A stretch of DNA of 64,000 nt from the NCBI GenBank assembly GCA_030278955.1, contig JAOANR010000001.1, forward strand, positions 2,840,874-2,904,873. Reading direction: 5' to 3'. Position 1 is the stretch's first letter; each line of letters starts with the position of its first letter. Shown here piece by piece: positions 33,585 through 45,996 of this stretch. The notes below the pieces were generated by a model. It did no database searches, was not told the DNA's origin, and saw only the letters and a program-made list of their open reading frames with translations. The stretch is from Hygrophila difformis (taxonomy: Eukaryota > Streptophyta > Magnoliopsida > Lamiales > Acanthaceae). The position numbers and the translations under genes were made by a program.

Positions 33585-34811
33585 GGAAAAAAGGATAAAT
33601 AGGTCATTTTTCTTTTCAAAAAATTTAAATCAGTCTTTTTTCTATTTTATTACCAAAATAGTCCTCTACAAATGCTAATTATGTCCAAATCAATCCTTTT
33701 TTCACTAATTATATTCTAATTGCTGACGTGGCAAGGGTTTTAATTTAAACCTGACACGTGTGCATAATATTACTCCTTTTTCTTTTATCTTTTGTCAATT
33801 CAGTCCTAAACTTTTATTTTGTTCTATTTAATCCTCTACCCCAATCACTCATTTTTATATTAATTGGCCTCAAACCTTTCAAATTATTTCATTTTAGGTC
33901 CAGAACCTTAAATTTTTTATTATTACTAATACATTTATCAAATAAATGCCCAACATACTTCCGTAAATAAAATTAAATACCAAACCTCATACATTAGGTT
34001 TGACCGCCTTGTTACCGGGTCTTCGAAGTTCCGAATTTTACGGACTCTCTCTAACCACCCGACCATAACGATGGTTCATTGGTTCTGGTTTCCTTCAGCA
34101 ACAATCAACACAATCATACTTTGTGGACAATAAAATTCAGGCTATTTTTTAAATATTTTTAATAATATTAATATTTTTCAATAAAACCAAGGCTTCCTGT
34201 ATCCATAACCTTCCAAAAATTCAAGTTAAATCATTTACTCAAATATTGCTACATCCTAAGGTAGGACGCAAAGTAAGATTCTGTTGATTGTTACTGAAGG
34301 AAACCAAAACCAATGAACAATCGGTTGCGGTCGAGTGGTTATTAGAGAGAGTCCGTAAAATTCCGGTACTTGAAAGACCCGATAACAAATTAGTCGAACC
34401 CAATATATGAGGTTTGGTGTTTAATTTTATTTATGGAAGTATGTTGTGCATTTATTTGATAAATGGATTAGTAATAATAAAAAATTTAAGGTTATGGGCC
34501 TAAAATGAAATAATTTGAAAGTTTTGAGGTCAATTAATATAAAAATGAGTGATTGGGGTAGAGGACTAAATAGAACAAAATAAAAGTTTAGGACTGAATT
34601 GACAAAAGATAAAAGAAAAAGGACTAATATTATGCACACGTGTCAGGTTTAAATTAAAACCCTTGCCACGTCAGTAATTAGAATATAATTAGTGAAAAAA
34701 GACTGATTTGAACATAATTAGCATTTGTAGAGGACTGTATTGGTAATAAAATAGAAAAAGGACTGATTTGAATTTTTTGAAAAGAAAAAGGACCTATTTA
34801 TCCTTTTTTCC
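33585..34811. mobile_element. Palindromic MULE-like element (1227 bp, arms over 400 bp)
   Basis: Begins GGAAAAAAGGATAAATAGGT and ends with its reverse complement. It is flanked by the 10-bp duplication TATACTTACA (33575-33584 and 34812-34821), a size typical of Mutator-like elements. The arms run inward for most of the element with few differences, which is why near-identical short frames appear at 33758-33970 (+) and 34427-34639 (-). No transposase is encoded. A related, more decayed copy sits in the Helitron (12226-13110). Confidence 0.85.
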
Positions 34812-34867
34812 TATACTTACATACCGTTTTTAAATTATTGCCCCATACCAAATATAAATCGGAGGTA

Positions 34868-35635
34868 GTGCTATGTGGATTATTGTTTATCATTCCGTGC
34901 GGATTTAATTCTGTACCGTTGATTCATTTTATCATCTAACGGTTGTAATAATTTGGAGGGGTAGTTTCATAATTTCATATTTTAGGTATTTTAATTTGTT
35001 GAATTTGCAACACATAATATAGAATTCAGCGACATGACATACACAACTCAGCGACGGAGCAAATACAATTCAACAATATGGGATATACAATTCAGCGATA
35101 TTATTATATTCATCTTAGCGACATTTGAAGTTAGAGTCGTTTGAAGTTCATTGCGACCATTCTCACAATTCAGCGACGAACATTCTCACAATTCAGCGAC
35201 ATGACCAATAGTATTCAGCGACATGGGATATGCAATTCAGCGACATTATTATATTCATTTCATTGACATAATTTTATATATTTTAGCGATATAGTTATGT
35301 GTATTTGAATGCATCTCAGTGATGTCGCCTACAAAATTCAGCGACATGGCATATGTGAATTGAGCGACAATGCTAATACAATTCAGCGACTTGATATAGA
35401 TCTGCTCAACGACATGCTATAATATTTTCAACGATATATTTATGCATACCTCAGCGACATGTTATGCATATCTCAACGACATAATGGACTATATTCAGCT
35501 ATTGTAAATGAAGAAACCATTACATATTTTTTTTTGACAATTTTACAATTTTGAATTTATAGCCGTTAGATCTAATTCAATGAATGATATTGTATCTTCA
35601 CCGTGCAGACAAATATTTTGGAAGCACCATAATCG
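34868..35635. repeat. Element with imperfect inverted ends and an AGCGACAT-motif array
   Basis: About 35020-35490 has some eighteen copies of a short motif close to ATTCAGCGACAT, with irregular 15-45-bp spacing and drift (AACGACAT, AGCGATAT). The flanks (34868-34960 and 35530-35630) resemble each other as reverse complements, sharing GTGCT, CCGTGC and ATCTAACGG, so the whole looks like a decayed DNA transposon with an internal array. Confidence 0.55.
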
Positions 35636-35639
35636 TTCC

Positions 35640-36146
35640 CTTATACTGTTTATTGGAATGATTTGACTTTATAGCCAAGTGTAATCTTGTTAGATTAGTC
35701 TCATCGTGTAGTTTTAAATATCAAATTTTTTAGAATTTTTACTTACCGAAATTGAATTATTAATGATTTAAAATGTACACTGAACTGTGTGTATTGTGAG
35801 TACGTAGCAAATAAAAGAAAACATAAAAAGAAGGTACTTTCCTCTGTTTTCTTTCTTTCTTTTTTTTTTTTTTTCCATTACAAGTAAAAGATTTTACGAA
35901 AGGTTCGTCTGTACTGATGTACAGACGCATAGTTACCCTAATCTGCCACGTCATTCAAACTAAACAATCGGTCAACAGTCAACACCCGTGAACCCAAGTC
36001 GTCTCCAATCACGTCAGTACGCACAAATGCAAGGGCATTGGTGTCATTTTAACAAAACAAGGGATTTGTGTCGAAAAATCACCACGTCAGATCAAAAGCG
36101 GCCCCGGACACACACCTGATGATTATTCAATCTAATTATCTATTAA
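35640..36146. other. AT-rich spacer with decayed MITE
   Basis: 35640-35800 contains Stowaway family text (TAGCCAAGTGTAATCTTGTT) without clear ends. No gene is seen. Confidence 0.35.
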
Positions 36147-36562
36147 GAGGGGTTTGGATGTGTGTTTTAAAAAATGCTCCAGCGTTTAGAAAACGGATAA
36201 TCAAATAATTGCTGTAACAAAACGTGCTGTAGAAAATTAAGTGTTTGGATGAGTTCATGCTGTTTCAAATCGCAATATTCAGATAATCATTAAAAAGTGT
36301 TTGGATTTGTGTTTTTCATTACCTCAAAAGATAACAATATAGTAAAATCTATTTTTAGCTAAACGCAATTTTCTTGCAGCACCAAATTATAGCTGCAAGA
36401 AAATAGCGTTTTCATTTCCTCAAAACGCAAATAATAGATTATTAGAAGTTAGTACACAAACAGAAAACTGGTTATTTGCAATTATTTGCATTTTGCAAAC
36501 CAATAATCAGATAATCTGTCCAAAACAGATAATCTGTCCCAAAAGCACAAACAAACACCCTC
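36147..36562. mobile_element. Tourist/PIF-like MITE (about 416 bp)
   Basis: Left end GAGGGGTTTGGATGTGTGTT and right end AAGCACAAACAAACACCCTC are imperfect inverted repeats, with TAA on both sides as expected for PIF/Harbinger-type insertions. A further internal inverted repeat around AACGCAATTTTCTTGCAGC and GCTGCAAGAAAATAGCGTT is centred near 36386. Confidence 0.65.
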
Positions 36563-36832
36563 TAAGTATTAATTATAAAAATCATCCATTAATTATGTTA
36601 CGTAGACGTCGCAACGCTGAGGGCAATCCTGCTAGATTTATGGCGCTGGCTAACATGGAAAAGAATTCCTTGCAGTCCCCGGCCAGTTGTAATCGCGGAA
36701 TGGGTATTGATCAATTGATCACTGCTTGAATACGCCGATCGTGTCTCGCGCTCCCTTTTCCATTTCCACAGACATTGGTTTTGATCTTTTGGTAGAATTT
36801 GGTTCCCGATTTGGTGGGACTGAGGAACAATT

Positions 36833-39800
36833 ATGTGGGGATTCGGGGGAAAACATTATTGGGAAAGGAAGGAAGAGGGAAAACTGGGAGGAATCGTGGT
36901 GGTGTTTGCATGGATGTCCAGTCAGGAAAAGCACTTGAAGAATTACACTGATTTGTACGCGTCTCTTGGATGGAATTCGCTTGTTTTGCACTCCCACTTC
37001 CTCAATCTGTAAGCTCAATCTCTTCCCCTTCCCCGGTTAGTAATTCCACCAATTGTGTGTGCTGCTATCTTTGTTTGAATATGGGCAGTTTAGCTTATTT
37101 GCCAAACAGGCCTTGATCTTTTGTGGATTAGCCTTAATTTAGATTAATTGTGTGCTAGTTTGATTGTAATCGGCCTTTTTTTGGGGGAGAACGATTTTAT
37201 TTTCCTACAATTAGGTCGGTGAGGGGCCATATAGCTATTGGCTTCTTCTTCAAATTATACTATCTGTGAAGCTTACGTTTGAATGAAGTGGTTGCAGTTG
37301 ATGGAGACTTGAATTGACTTATTTTTCAAAAAATATAGGGTACAGGATCGGAAAAATTTGATCTTTATGGAAACATTTCAGTTTAGATGGATACCGTTTT
37401 GTAGGGTAAAGTTTAGTACAGTAATTTATTTACTTCACACAAGCAACATACCACGTGTCTAACTCAAGTGTGGCTCTTTCACACAGATTTTCACTTAGCA
37501 CTAATCCACTAATCCTACAGACTTCATAATATGATTTTCCAATCTATGTACTTTTCTATAATGACATGACATTGCTGAGAAGGTTTTTTTGGCTGCACAT
37601 AGTTTGTGTTTGATGATCAGTATGGGTTAGGGTTAAAGTGTTTTCAATGTGAAGGATGAAATTGTTCTTGGAATGGATCATTTATCTACACAATGTGTTC
37701 GTGACCGTCACCAAGTGTACTTTTTATAAATGTGGTATGAATCTAAAGTTTGGAGATTAAGTAACTGAATATAATTATTATCAATTGATAATAATAAAAA
37801 AAATGCATAAAATTGATGATATAAATTATCTTTAATGTCCAAGTTTGAACGGATAATCGAAAGGATATTTGACAAGCTTAACATCTAGTATGATTTAACA
37901 AACTAGTAGGGTTCATATAATATCTTCTACATCATGGCTGATATGAAGTTGTTTGTCATGGCTGTGCTTGAAGATTCCACAGGCTGATTGCATCTTGAAT
38001 ACTAAGAATAGCTCCATTTATGATTTGTGGAGTTGCTACATCTTACGGGCATTTGATGAAATTGCAGGTTCTTTCCAGACAAAGCTGAATCATTGGCAGT
38101 AGAAATAATGAATGAGCTTGTTCAAGTTAGTCTTTGAACTGTACTTTTTCAGTTTTGTTTATCTGTGGCGTGGAAGCTATTTTAAGCAACAGCCATTGAT
38201 ATTTGTTATATGGTGCCTTCATGACACCAGCTTTTGAATTGCTTAACAGTACTGCATATAGTTAGTTCCGAGTCATTAGTTCTTTCAGTTCTTTTCAGTT
38301 ATGTATGTGAATATTCAGCTCTATTGGCAGCATTTTTCCTACATTGGCAGGCCATGCATCAATTTTATTTTCTTGTTGATTCAGTGTTTCTTCCAATGGG
38401 ATAGGCAATCAATATCATATCCATTTCCAGAAGGTGAAAAAAGAAATTGAAAAAAGAATAAAACAAAGAGCAGGATATATGGCGCCACATTGTTGCCAAA
38501 TTTCAAATCTTTGCTATTTGTGCGACAAATTAAATCGTGTTACTAGATTAGATAGCTGGTTTCATTTGTTCTCTAATTCTGTGTGTTAGGAAATTAAACC
38601 ATATTAATTGATAGAGATTTTGTCTATTCTCCTTGCAGGAGCTCAAACTCAGGCCATGCCCCATTGTGTTCGCATCTTTTTCTGGGGGACCTAAAGCTTG
38701 TATGTACAAGGTTCTTCAGGTAAATGCTATTGTTTTCTGTGCAAATAAACTTTGTGCTTGATTTGTAACTATTCTCTCATTTTCTAATTTAAGATATATT
38801 ATACATAAATGTCAATGTTAAGCTGTACCAAATGAAACAACCCACTTCTTGCTTGCAGATACTGGAGGGCAAGTGTGAAGATAAATTCAGTCTGGTAATC
38901 TTTTCTAGTATAATGCTAAATCAGAACTGCTTTTTGTACATATAAATGAATATCACGAGTTCCTTCTTTTCGTTATGGGCATGTTAATTTCCAACTTGTA
39001 TGTTGCTCAATCAAACATTTTTTGATGAGAAGGGATTAAGGGAGCCATGTTAGCTTCACAAATGTTATTTCTTGGCATCCTTTCGCCCTGAATTTTGGTA
39101 AAAAAACATATCCTTTTGTGTGTGTCTGTGCAGGATGAATGTTGTCTTGTTAGAGAATGCGTTTCTGGGCACATATTTGATTCCACGCCAGTGGATTTTG
39201 CAAGAGACATTGGCACACGCTTTGTTCTCCATCCAACAGTTCTTGGAATGTCGCCTCCACCCTTTGCATCATTTGTTTTAAATGGCATATTTTCCGGTCT
39301 AGATACACTCTTTCACGACCAAGTTGAGGCTCAGCGAGCAGAGTATTGGCAAACACTGTACAATACAGTTGTAAGCTACTGAGCTCTCTCTGATTTAAGT
39401 TATTTCTTCTTAAACTTCTAGCTTGGTTGTAAAGTTTTACTGATTATGCTGTTAGAGTATGGGCGCTCCTTATCTGATACTATGCTCAGAGGATGATGAT
39501 CTCGCTCCTTTCCAAGTAATCAACAATTTTGCGACAAGGCTTAAAGACCTCGGAGCTGATGTTAACCTGGTTAAATGGAGCACTTCGTCTCATGTAGGTA
39601 AGCTTTTGAACTCAGCAGCAATGTTTCCAATTCTCTATACCTGTACAATTTTATAAGCAAGAATTGGACATGTTTACAACTAAACAGGCCATTAACTTAT
39701 TTTCGTGGATTGCCAAATAGGCCATTTGAGACATTATGCTGAAGGATACACAGCAGCTGTCTCAGAGCTACTCAGGAAAGCTTCTGTGATTTATTCTCAT

Positions 39801-40220
39801 AGAAGACTCCAACTTGAAGGGGAGAACATTTGCATAGAGAATTCACACAACGGGGAGGTTTCTGATCCACATTTCAATCAGAGAAACGCTGCAGAAAAAT
39901 CAAGGCGAAGCTTCCATCAAGTTGCCCTCGACTTGAATGACCATTTTCTTGTGCCCAGCTCTATGGAGTATCTTGAGGGCAGGGATGCCAGTCCTATTCA
40001 GGCCAAACAAAATGAACATCATTACAGTCCTGTGTCCACCCCACCAAGAATCAACCCCCATGGAGTCCTCGGTCAGTTGCTCTTCGATGTTTGTGTCCCC
40101 AAAATTGTTGAAGACTGGGATCTAAAATCTTCATCCGCCTCAACAAGAGCCACCTTCGCCTCTGCACGAAGGCATTCTCCTCTCAATCCCATCAAATGTA
40201 TTCGCCGCTCAAGATTATAG
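36833..40220 (+). CDS. DUF829/TMEM53-like alpha/beta hydrolase
   Basis: Seven exons: 36833-37008, 38068-38125, 38639-38719, 38859-38894, 39134-39370, 39456-39597, 39721-40220, giving 409 residues with consistent phases. Start chosen at MWGFGGKHYW, the usual beginning of plant members, followed by GGIVVVFAWMSSQEKHLKNY. The DUF829 fold spans about residues 20-290. Candidate triad: Ser93 in FASFSGG, an acidic residue in LCSEDDDLAP (209-211) and His242 in SSHVGHLRHY. The animal relative TMEM53/NET4 is a nuclear-envelope protein; the plant substrate and location are unknown. The last exon adds about 120 less conserved residues ending in a basic CIRRSRL. An upstream stop rules out a longer N terminus in this frame. 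Confidence 0.9.
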
Positions 40221-42053
40221 TGCATCGATGACATGGATAGCCACGGCACCTGCTTCACTAAGCAACCCCCAATGTGCAGCCACACAATTCGTACATTTGA
40301 AACTCAGAAGTTGTTGAGAATAACCAACTACTACAGAATCATCTTTATTTTTATAACAATGGCATCATTACATATGAATAAGAACATTTTGGTTAGTTCC
40401 CCTCTCCCTGTCGCTCTGTTTGCCCTATTCATTGATGATACACTTGCTTTATTCTCAACTAAAGAATCTGTTGGCATGCCAACATGTTCTCTCTCTGATA
40501 AATTTAGGAATTAGGGAAAACACACAATGGTATAATGCAACAAAGCTATCACACTCAATCCCTGAAGGATCCCTGATGGAAGAACCCTTTTTTTTCTTTT
40601 CCCGTTTTCCTACTTTTGCCATTAACCAATCAAAAGTCTTTATGCTTTGTCCAAAAGACACACAGATTCTCAGCAAGCAACGTGACATGAGACAAAAAAC
40701 TTGCAACCTTCCCTAGCTATGCTAGCTTTTCTGTTTTTTCTCTTTATCTTTAGGGGATTATACATTGAGTGCTCACTTTTATGAATGGCTATTAAATGGA
40801 GATGAGTTTTCTCCCTTAGCTTGCCCACCCAAATAATGCATCCATGATTGTGATGTCGACCTTAACCGAGCAACCACAGCTTTTAGTTTTCTGCATCAAC
40901 ATGGACTTGTGGGCCATCCTGTACACGTGTGTAGCCCACCAAACTTTTCATGTGTTGAGATTCTTGATATATATTGTGTACAATGACATTTTACTTCGCT
41001 GCCCTTTTTGAAAAATAATTGCTTTTCACACGTGTTATGTATTGCTGTGGTATAGTAGTTTCATGATTGAGTTTAGCTGGAGCTCGAATTTGAGCTAAAT
41101 TGACGCGTGCCAAGATGGCCAGATCAAAGGATTTATGAGCCCTTTTTTGAGCAGCAAAGCATATTCCCTTTTCTCTTGTCATACTTTTTAACTGAATGGT
41201 AAGAGCATGTCCTAGGAAAGATATTCTGCATATCATTCATGTTGTCTGTTTGATCAAGAATCATTGTATTTATAGGTGGGGACAGTAATCAGCTGGTTTT
41301 TTTCTGGACAATACACATCATTTGCATTTATGCGGGACGTACATGATTCTTGGTACTACAAAAGAGTATCCATTGAAATCTCCTTTCAACAGGGACTTTG
41401 TGATCAATTCATTTTTTTAATTTTTTTTCATAAGAATAAAGAAAATTAAATAAATCAGCCCACCAGACCAAGTTCATCACAAAGATTACTTCACGGAAGG
41501 GGAATCCTCATTTTCCAAATGACAAAAAAAATTTCATAGGAGGATCACAAGTAAGAAAACTACAACTCTCATTGATATTTATATCTTAATTTTTAACTTG
41601 TTCTTTTGGGGGCCTCATTTAAAAAAAGGGTTGTGGATTAACAATCCTCCATCTATGCCAATTTGCCATTTCTATAATCCAAGAATCTTATCTTGGGAGG
41701 GTTCTAATTAATTTTCTAAGGCAATCAGGACAACATTGTACCTTTCAAGCCCCATGTGTACTAACTACTACTATAAGGCACTGTTGTGTAAAATTTAAAC
41801 CAATGTGTGGATCTTGTAATGTTTAACTTTCTACTAAAGTCCAAACTCCCATAAAGGGAACCCTAGAGCACCCCCACAAAACATATAACCCACACAAACA
41901 AAAACTCCCCCCTTTGCTCATTATCCTTATCCCTCTCAAAAACGCGCACACACTTTGCTCCATCTCCACCAAAAACATAAACAAAAGCAGCACAAAGACA
42001 AATTTGTGAGGGAAGGGGAAATTAAACAGGAAGTAAATTCATAACAAAGGGTG
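40221..42053. other. Intergenic region between the DUF829 gene and BKI1
   Basis: No gene is supported. It probably includes the 3' UTR of the first gene and the promoter and leader of BKI1; 41860-42050 is rich in A and C, as plant leaders often are. Frames at 40233-40514, 40455-40706 and 40991-41236 lack any recognisable domain. Confidence 0.45.
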
Positions 42054-43115
42054 ATGGAAAGACAGGAGGAGCATCATCAGCAAATGGGCACACAAGATGA
42101 TCAAGAGAAGCAAAAGGAAGACAAAGGAGTACAAGAGATGAATCAGAAGGTACAACTCAATGTTGCTGGTGCTGCTGCTGCTGCAAGTACCCCTTCACCA
42201 CCCCCCTCAGCTTCATCCTCACCTTCACATGAATTCTCCTTCACCATCTCCCTCCATCCCTCGGGAGACGCCCTCAAATTCTTCGAGAAGAACACCTCCC
42301 CTCATCCACTGGCCATAGACCTGTCTCCGGCCGACGATATTTTCTTCGGCGGACAGCTGCTGCCCCTCCACCGCCACTCCCTCCACCCCCCGGTCTCACC
42401 GCGGTCCTCCACCAATTCCCTGGATAGCTTCACTATACCGATAAATGAATTCTCGGACTACAATGACGGCTGCAGCAACTCCAACAGTGGCATCATCGGG
42501 ATAGACTCCACAAGAAGCGACGATATATTCATAAACGGCGACGATGATATGATGATGAGCGATCATCATCATTGCCCCTCGTGTCGAGAAGGAAGCAAAG
42601 GGAGGCGAAAGTCGAAGGCTTTTTCTTTATTCGGGTTGCCAAAATGGCGAAAGGGGAGCGAATCGGCAACCAAAAGGGACCGTCATCAAGAAGACTCGGA
42701 GGGGCAAAAGAGGAAGGTGAGAATCGACATGAGTTACGTTGTGAAGAAGTACATGAGGTTGGTTAAGCCATTTCTGTTCCTCCGGAGAGGAGGGAGCCGA
42801 CAAATCAATCGGCCGCAGGCGTATTCGTTCTCCGGGAACTTGCAAGTGAAGAACAACAAGGCGGAGCTGCTGAGGAAGAGTAGGAGAGGGGAATACTCGG
42901 CGCCGGCGTCGATGAGGACCTCGCCTACAAATAGTGGCCTTCTTGTGGCGAGTGGGACGGCCACGCCCACCAAGAGTGACGACAGCACCATGGAAGAACT
43001 GCAGGCTGCTATTCAGGCGGCTATTGCTCATTGCAAGAAGTCCATTGCTGCTGCTGCTTCAGAAGAGAGTAAATTGAAAACTAATCAAGCTGCTGCAGCC
43101 ATCACAACAACATAG
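42054..43115 (+). CDS. BKI1: BRI1 kinase inhibitor 1 (BKI1)
   Basis: Intronless, 353 residues, starting at ATG 42054 (the preceding GTG is not a start). BKI1 binds the kinase domain of the brassinosteroid receptor BRI1 at the plasma membrane and blocks BAK1 association; BRI1 phosphorylates it on a tyrosine and it then leaves the membrane. Matching features: EFSFTISLHPSGD near residue 60, a lysine/arginine-rich middle (GRRKSKAFSLFGLPKW; KRKVRIDMSYVVKKYMRLVK at about 220-240) that should give membrane attachment and the regulatory tyrosine, and the C-terminal receptor-binding helix DSTMEELQAAIQAAIAHCKK (about 308-327). The N terminus has Gln/Glu-rich and Ala-rich runs, and an Asp/Met/His-rich stretch precedes the basic region. 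Length is close to the Arabidopsis protein. Confidence 0.93.
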   Translation: MERQEEHHQQMGTQDDQEKQKEDKGVQEMNQKVQLNVAGAAAAASTPSPPPSASSSPSHEFSFTISLHPSGDALKFFEKNTSPHPLAIDLSPADDIFFGGQLLPLHRHSLHPPVSPRSSTNSLDSFTIPINEFSDYNDGCSNSNSGIIGIDSTRSDDIFINGDDDMMMSDHHHCPSCREGSKGRRKSKAFSLFGLPKWRKGSESATKRDRHQEDSEGQKRKVRIDMSYVVKKYMRLVKPFLFLRRGGSRQINRPQAYSFSGNLQVKNNKAELLRKSRRGEYSAPASMRTSPTNSGLLVASGTATPTKSDDSTMEELQAAIQAAIAHCKKSIAAAASEESKLKTNQAAAAITTT

Positions 43116-43116
43116 G

Positions 43117-43120
<4 letters not shown>

Positions 43121-43162
<42 letters not shown>
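43121..43162. repeat. (AT)n microsatellite in the BKI1 3' UTR
   Basis: About twenty AT dinucleotides a few bases after the BKI1 stop codon, so they would be in its transcript. Confidence 0.9.
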
Positions 43163-43163
<1 letters not shown>

Positions 43164-43267
43164 TTTATGAGATATGGCTTTAATTCACTTCCCAATTCAC
43201 ATAATACTCTATATGTGAAGGGGGCAGCAGCAGAAGTTTAGTTATTTCCACCTGTGTAATTAAATTA

Positions 43268-43524
43268 CTTCCGTTCCTTTTTAATTGCCACGGACCCACA
43301 TTTCACGCAATCCAATACACATTTTTAATCGTTAATAACTCAAATTGCATACAAGTAAAAAATACAAAAATTTGATATTCTAAATCTATACGATTAGACG
43401 AATCCAACAAGATCCCACTTGACTATATTTTATTTTACATAATTATATTAAAAAGTCGAATCAAAGTTACTCAATGAACAGTGTCAAAACACCATATGTG
43501 GCAATAAATAAGGAACGGAGGAAG
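43268..43524. mobile_element. Stowaway MITE (257 bp)
   Basis: CTTCCGTTCCTTTTTAATTG at the left and CAATAAATAAGGAACGGAGG at the right, flanked by TA. Internal family text includes GATTAGACGAATCCAACAAG and CAATGAACAGTGTCAAAA. It lies just downstream of BKI1. Confidence 0.88.
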
Positions 43525-45172
43525 TACTATAAGTTTATTTAGTTGGTTAAAAGGATCATGTTCAGAATTGAACAGGTTCTTGGCATTTTCCTTGAGTGAT
43601 AATATGGTGCTTGCAAACAAGGAATTACTACTGACCAATTTTTTTTTCTGGATGAGATAATGGTTAGTTGGTTAATAAGCCAATGGCACAGCTTTTGTTT
43701 CTGTTTTTTTTCATGATCTTGTTATGACCACCAAATGCATAAATCTTTATATTGGTTTTTATTAGGATCAGTTAATAAAAATTAGTAAATTGTTTGGGTA
43801 TGTTTTTAATGCTGCACTGTTTTCCAAAATGAAGTACTAGTTAAACTCAATTTTTCTCCCAAATATCAATTTACTTCAAGTCCATATATTTTAATCCGAC
43901 CAATTTACCTTAAATTTAATTTATTTATCACACCAAAATTTGGATGTGTGGAATGTACATCAATAGATTGACTTGACTAAAGTGTGCATGGTTGAAAAGG
44001 TTAATAGTTAGTACATGATTAGTTGGGGTGGTAAGTAATTATTGAGGAAAGTTTGGGGGAAAAAAAGAAAGTTTAGTTAGAAGAAAAATGTCTTACATAT
44101 GTGCATAATTTGATTTGAAAATTCTCATTGTGTGGCATCTGCATCTTATCAGCTGCAATTAGAAAAATGCAATCATATACTACAATTTGTGCATCATTAT
44201 CATATATACTACTATATCATGAAAGCTAATTGATTAGAGGCAAAAAAGAAGACATTGATTTTCTTGGGCTAAGAAAAGATTTTAAAGTCCCTCTCAAGAT
44301 TTGTCCTATAATAGGGCTTAATACACAGCCCATGTGAATAAATAAATGGAGAGTAAGAACTCTCCTTGGCTTACATGGGGCAGCACATGAATCACTACTT
44401 TTTCTTTATTGTCTTCATTTTGTCCATTCATACACACACATTACACATATACATATATGTATGAAAGAGACAATATATATACTCTATTTGCATCCTTTAT
44501 CTCTATTTTCTTCTTTTTAAAATACATGCATACTATATACTCCCAGAAAGTGTAGCATGTAAAAAAGCTCAATTTAGTAGACACTTTTTAGTGGTTTTTT
44601 TCCCCTATATTATATAATAACAGAAAGAAAGTAAGAAATATATAACAAACAGTATATAGTATGTTGCACTCGTGAACCCTAATTTATTTTTTTCTTGGAT
44701 AAGATATAGTATAAGAAAATAGGGAATTGAATTGTTTAAGGTAAGGGTAAGGACCATCTGGAATTGAATTGGAAGAAGTTCCCACTATGCAAATGGAACA
44801 ACACTGTCCGAATCATGATATGGTGTCTGAAATGTAACTCTCAGAACAACCCGTGCACAATTGTACTCATTTGTATTTTTATTGTAATGTAGCAATTATG
44901 TGGTTGGATTGACAACGCTATTTACTCCATTTTGTTTTCTAGACCTCACTTTAATTACAAATACTATTTATTTATAATTAATTGTGTATGCCATTTTTCT
45001 TTTTCCAATTAATTGAGCTGATAGCCAATAATTTTATTATAATAAAAGCCGGAAAATATTAATCAATACAACTTTATAACAAATTCAAATATAAATTGAA
45101 AAGGCATAATCCTATCATTAATCTGAATAGCGAATATCTGAAATTATGATTTCTGAATGAGCATGCCAAAAT
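43525..45172. other. AT-rich intergenic region
   Basis: No coding signal. It contains TATATA-rich tracts near 44440-44480 and nothing else I can name. Confidence 0.4.
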
Positions 45173-45996
45173 TAGGGGTGGGCACGGTTCGGTTAACCTG
45201 AATTTTTCAGGTATTTGTATTTGTATTTGAACCGGACAAATACTTCATTTCAGTATTTGTATTTGTAACCGGAGTCCTCGGTTAACCGGAATTTCGGTTT
45301 CGATTCGATTCAGCGGTTAAACGATTCGGTTCGAATATTTTAAATCTACGAAACTAAAAGATTTAAAAATAAAAACTTGATCATACATTTTAAAAGGGTC
45401 GGACAAGGTTATAACACTAAAGAAATATATATATATAACACTAAAGAAATATATATATATATATATAACTAAAGAAATATATATATATATATATAAAACA
45501 CTAAAGAAATATATATATATATATAACTATGGAATTCAGTGGTTCTTTCAATATTATCAAAATATGTTAATATATATAACACATTTTAGTGTAGATGTAC
45601 ATTTCAATAATAGGGTGTTCTAAAAGACAAAAAATAAATATAAGCTTATTATGGTGACATATTTTGATAATTAGCTCTTTATTTGTTTATATTCCTTTTA
45701 TTTTATATTTAAATAATTAAATAAATAATGATATATATTATCTATATATAATTTTATACCATCAAATGTCTATAATATTTTAAATATATAACTTTAAAAT
45801 AAAATAAATATATTCGGTTCGGTTCGGTTATCCGGGGGAAAAAATTAAAGTATTTGTATTTGTATTTGAACCGGACGAATACTGGAATATGATATTTGTA
45901 TTTGCTCCGGGGTCCTCGGTTAACTGGAAATTCGGTTCGATTTCGGTTCGATTCAGCGGTTCACCGAGTCGGTTTGAATATTTTGCCCACCCATAA
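45173..45996. mobile_element. hAT-like element (about 824 bp) with TGGGCA ends
   Basis: Left end TAGGGGTGGGCACGGTTCGG and right end GTTTGAATATTTTGCCCACC are inverted. Subterminal blocks (TATTTGTATTTGTATTTGAA; GGTCCTCGGTTAAC-type; CGATTCAGCGGTT) occur at both ends, but in the same orientation as each other, as direct subterminal repeats. Probable target duplication CCAAAAT at 45166-45172 and 45997-46003. No transposase is present. The centre has a 4-copy tandem repeat (45412-45525). Confidence 0.6.
45412..45525. repeat. Minisatellite, about four units of 24-35 bp
   Basis: Units of the form (AAC)ACTAAAGAAATATATATATA repeat four times with length variation in the TA run. Confidence 0.85.

Noticed and set aside
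33758..34639. Two near-identical short proteins on opposite strands
   Set aside because: They are the two arms of one palindromic element, not a gene pair.
34990..35500. AGCGACAT array considered as a CRISPR-like repeat array
   Set aside because: The repeats are only about 12 bp, uneven, drifting and inside a plant nuclear region; there are no cas genes.
36493..36729. Short frame just upstream of the DUF829 gene, considered as its first exon
   Set aside because: It begins inside a MITE, ends in a stop before the gene and does not join in phase; the MWGFGG start at 36833 fits the family.
42627..43031. Minus-strand frames within BKI1
   Set aside because: BKI1 has the full family motif set on the plus strand; the opposite frames are Arg/Pro-rich by-products.
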